Source of the DNA: Achromobacter xylosoxidans
GTDB taxonomy: Bacteria > Pseudomonadota > Gammaproteobacteria > Burkholderiales > Burkholderiaceae_B
Reading direction: 5' to 3'
DNA length: 64,000 nt
Assembly (NCBI RefSeq): GCF_001457475.1
Contig: NZ_LN831029.1
Coordinates: 6,386,001-6,450,000, forward strand
In this document: in pieces, positions 61,759 to 64,000 of the stretch
Layout of the letters: each line of letters begins with the position of its first letter
How positions within the stretch are numbered: the stretch's first letter is position 1
Translations under genes and position numbers: made by a program
The notes under the pieces: model-generated
Database searches by the model: none
Told to the model about the DNA's origin: nothing
Seen by the model: only the letters and a program-made list of their open reading frames with translations

Positions 61759-62283
61759 CTAGACCTGCCCGGGAAACAGCCATAGCAGGCTGGCCGTCAT
61801 GGCCAGATAGCGCAGGAATTTGCCGATGGCCATATAGGCCACGCAAGGCCAGAACGGCAGCCGCAGCCATCCGGCCACGGCGCACAGCGGATCGCCTACC
61901 GCCGGCAGCCAGGACAGCAGCAGCGCCGGCGGTCCCATGCGGTGGATCCAGTCATGGGCGCGCTCGTGCCAACGGCCGCGCATGCGTCGTTCGGCCGGCG
62001 CGTGCGGGTGGCGCTCTTTCCAGCGCTCGACCGCCTTCTCCGCGCCCAGGCCCATGGCATAGCTGATGGCCCCGCCAATGGTGTTGCCGGCGGTCGCCAC
62101 CAGGATGGCGGGCCAGAACATGTCCGGCGACAGTTTCAGATAACCGAACACCGCCGGCTCGGACCCCAGCGGCAGCAGCGTGGCGGAAATCAACGACACC
62201 GCGAAGATCGCGGGCAGGCCGACCGAGGGCAAGGCCAGCAGGCCAAGCAACCAGTGGACGGCGGAGAGGAGGCTTTCTTCCAT
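61759..62283 (-). CDS. YqaA/DedA-type membrane protein
   Basis: A 174-aa integral membrane protein with four to five hydrophobic helices and the SNARE-associated (DedA) style pattern: SLISATLLPLGSEPAVFG, ATAGNTIGGAISYAMG and WLPAVGDPLCAVAGWLRL. YqaA-type family members lack clear function; DedA proteins affect membrane homeostasis. A single gene divergent from ilvA with 165 bases between. Start at CAT 62281-62283; upstream frame to 63552 is an antisense artefact of ilvA. Confidence 0.85.
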   Translation of the reverse strand: MEESLLSAVHWLLGLLALPSVGLPAIFAVSLISATLLPLGSEPAVFGYLKLSPDMFWPAILVATAGNTIGGAISYAMGLGAEKAVERWKERHPHAPAERRMRGRWHERAHDWIHRMGPPALLLSWLPAVGDPLCAVAGWLRLPFWPCVAYMAIGKFLRYLAMTASLLWLFPGQV

Positions 62284-62448
62284 GATGCCAGCGAGTGTAG
62301 CCGCGCGCGGCCGCGGCCGTCCGGTGCGTGGCGAAAGCGCCTGAAAACCCTCGGAGACGCGGCTTTCCCTGCAATAATCGCGCTCACGCCGCGGCGCGCG
62401 GGCCTGCCCGCGCCCCGCCCTCTTTCCGCCCCAACCCTCGCGCAGTCC

Positions 62449-63957
62449 ATGTCCACCGATTATCTGAAACGCATCCTGACCTCCAAGGTCTACGACGTCG
62501 CGGTCGAATCGCCGCTCGAAGCCGCGCCGCTGTTGTCGCAGCGCATGGCGAACACGATCCTGCTCAAGCGCGAGGACACCCAGGCCGTCTTCAGCTTCAA
62601 GCTGCGCGGGGCGTACAACAAGATGGCCAACCTGGCGCCGGCGGCGCGCAACCGCGGCGTGATCGCGGCCTCGGCCGGCAACCACGCCCAGGGCGTGGCG
62701 CTGGCCGCGTCCCGGCTCGGCTGCCGCGCGGTCATCGTCATGCCCACCACCAGCCCGCAGGTCAAGATCGACGCGGTGCGCCGGCTGGGCGGCGAAGTGG
62801 TGCTGGCCGGCGAAAGCTTCTCCGATGCCTACGCCCACGCGCAGACGCTGGAGAAAAAGGAAAAACTGACCTTCGTGCACCCCTTCGACGATCCCGACGT
62901 GATCGCGGGCCAGGGCACGGTCGGCATGGAGATCCTGCGCCAGCATCCCGGCCCGATCGACGCCATCTTCGTGGCCATCGGCGGAGGCGGCCTGATCGCC
63001 GGCGTGGCCGCCTACATCAAACAGCTGCGCCCCGAGATCAAGATCATCGGCGTGCAGACCGAAGACTCCGACGCCATGCTGCGCAGCGTGCGCGCCGGCC
63101 GCCGCGTGCAGTTGAACGACGTAGGGCTGTTCTCCGATGGCACCGCGGTCAAGCTGGTCGGCGCCGAGACCTTCAAGCTCACCCGCAAATACGTCGATGA
63201 TTTCGTCGTGGTGGACACCGATTCCATCTGCGCCGCCATCAAGGACGTGTTCCAGGACACCCGCAGCGTGCTGGAGCCGGCCGGCGCCATGGCCGTGGCG
63301 GGCGCCAAGCAGTACGCCGCCGAACACAAGCTCAAGGACAAGACGCTGGTGGCCATCGCCTGCGGCGCCAACATGAACTTCGACCGCCTGCGTTTCGTGG
63401 CCGAACGCGCCGAGGTCGGCGAGATGCGCGAGGCCGTCTTCGCCGTCACCATGCCGGAACAGCGCGGCAGCTTCCGCCGCTTCTGCGAACTGGTCGGCGA
63501 GCGCAGCGTGACCGAATTCAATTACCGCATCTCCGATTCCGACCGCGCCCATGTCTTCGTCGGCCTGCAGGTTTCAGCGCCGACCGAACCCGACAGGATT
63601 GCCGGCCACTTCCGCCGCCATGGCTTCGATACGCTGGACCTGACGCACGACGAAATGGCCAAGACCCACTTGCGCCACATGGTCGGCGGCCGCTCGGCGC
63701 AGGCGCGCGACGAGTTGCTGTACCGCTTCGAATTTCCCGAGCGGCCGGGCGCGCTGATGCGCTTTCTGAACGCGATGAACCCGGAATGGAACATCAGCCT
63801 GTTCCACTACCGCAACCAGGGCGCCGACTACGGCCGCATCCTGATCGGCATCCAGGTGCCGCCGGCCGACAAGAAGCAATTCCGCAACTTCGTGGCCGAG
63901 CTCGGCTATCCGCACTGGAACGAGACCGACAACCCGGCCTACAAGCTGTTCCTGTAA
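62449..63957 (+). CDS. ilvA: Threonine ammonia-lyase, biosynthetic
   Basis: A 502-aa PLP enzyme converting threonine to 2-oxobutanoate for isoleucine synthesis. Lys51 in SFKLRGAYNK binds PLP; ASAGNHAQGVA holds the phosphate loop and GGGGLIAGVA the glycine loop. Two ACT-like regulatory domains occupy about 330-502, so isoleucine feedback is expected. The start at 62449 gives MSTDYLKRIL. No ribosome binding site stronger than CGCAG is visible. A terminator arm begins at 63978. Confidence 0.97.
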   Translation: MSTDYLKRILTSKVYDVAVESPLEAAPLLSQRMANTILLKREDTQAVFSFKLRGAYNKMANLAPAARNRGVIAASAGNHAQGVALAASRLGCRAVIVMPTTSPQVKIDAVRRLGGEVVLAGESFSDAYAHAQTLEKKEKLTFVHPFDDPDVIAGQGTVGMEILRQHPGPIDAIFVAIGGGGLIAGVAAYIKQLRPEIKIIGVQTEDSDAMLRSVRAGRRVQLNDVGLFSDGTAVKLVGAETFKLTRKYVDDFVVVDTDSICAAIKDVFQDTRSVLEPAGAMAVAGAKQYAAEHKLKDKTLVAIACGANMNFDRLRFVAERAEVGEMREAVFAVTMPEQRGSFRRFCELVGERSVTEFNYRISDSDRAHVFVGLQVSAPTEPDRIAGHFRRHGFDTLDLTHDEMAKTHLRHMVGGRSAQARDELLYRFEFPERPGALMRFLNAMNPEWNISLFHYRNQGADYGRILIGIQVPPADKKQFRNFVAELGYPHWNETDNPAYKLFL

Positions 63958-63977
63958 TTCCCGGTCCGGAAAGCGAG

Positions 63978-63999
63978 AGGGCCTCCAAACGGAGGCCCT
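63978..63999 (+). terminator. Probable ilvA terminator (window edge)
   Basis: AGGGCCTCC-AAAC-GGAGGCCCT forms a 9-base stem; any T run lies beyond the window. Confidence 0.75.
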
Positions 64000-64000
64000 G

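Noticed and set aside
57574..61785. Rightward frames of 660 and 714 aa over the DUF3683 gene
   Set aside because: Antisense shadows of a long, high-GC gene with clear cofactor motifs on the other strand.

Overview
The window reads as a high-GC betaproteobacterial chromosome of the family Alcaligenaceae (Bordetella or Achromobacter type). Pointers are the rplU-rpmA-obgE-proB cluster beside ispB, two orphan Bug/TTT-type periplasmic binding proteins, and the rsmB-DUF4390-plrS-plrR-trkA-trkH string, whose kinase and regulator match the Bordetella PlrSR system. Genus is inferred from gene content and protein resemblance only.

Positions 1-7240 are the partition/replication end of an integrative and conjugative element (ICE) of the PFGI-1/pKLC102/SPI-7 family, abutting the 3' end of a tRNA-Pro(CGG) gene. 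One tight leftward operon carries ParA, two small unknown proteins, a TIGR03764-like ParB, a DUF2857-like protein, a predicted 69-aa protein, two proteins that share a winged-helix-like module, and a TIGR03761-like protein cut by the window edge. A divergent small helix-turn-helix gene faces the tRNA, and three dyad repeats lie in the shared promoter gap.

Positions 7402-30650 are mostly core chromosome: ispB, ribosomal L21/L27, Obg GTPase, proB, a divergent pair of odd regulators (a degenerate-receiver OmpR-like protein and an XRE protein), a SecD-like lipoprotein, riboswitch-controlled thiC, a FadR-type regulator with a FAD oxidase, a diguanylate cyclase, moeB-ctp-envC, gpmA, rhodanese-grxC-secB-gpsA, a Bug receptor, trmL, comF and a BioC-like methyltransferase.

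Positions 30713-48070 hold a YbdK-type glutamate-cysteine ligase, the potassium/redox cluster trkH-trkA-plrR-plrS-DUF4390-rsmB (leftward, start/stop overlaps at three junctions), and fmt-def. Between rsmB and fmt lies a 6 kb block of mixed genes (LysE exporter, rimO, sugE/HxlR, ferritin-like, LOG, NTF2-like, HAD, CYTH).

Positions 48323-64000 carry dprA, HMG-CoA lyase, a PH-like membrane protein, an aminotransferase with an amino-acid binding protein, yggS, a second Bug receptor, a DUF3857/transglutaminase protein, a giant FAD/Fe-S dehydrogenase (DUF3683), a YqaA/DedA membrane protein and ilvA. No CRISPR array, rRNA or insertion sequence was seen. The most novel-looking material is the ICE end (operator array, integration-dependent C-terminus, repeated winged-helix module) and the degenerate-receiver regulator pair at 12.1-13.3 kb.
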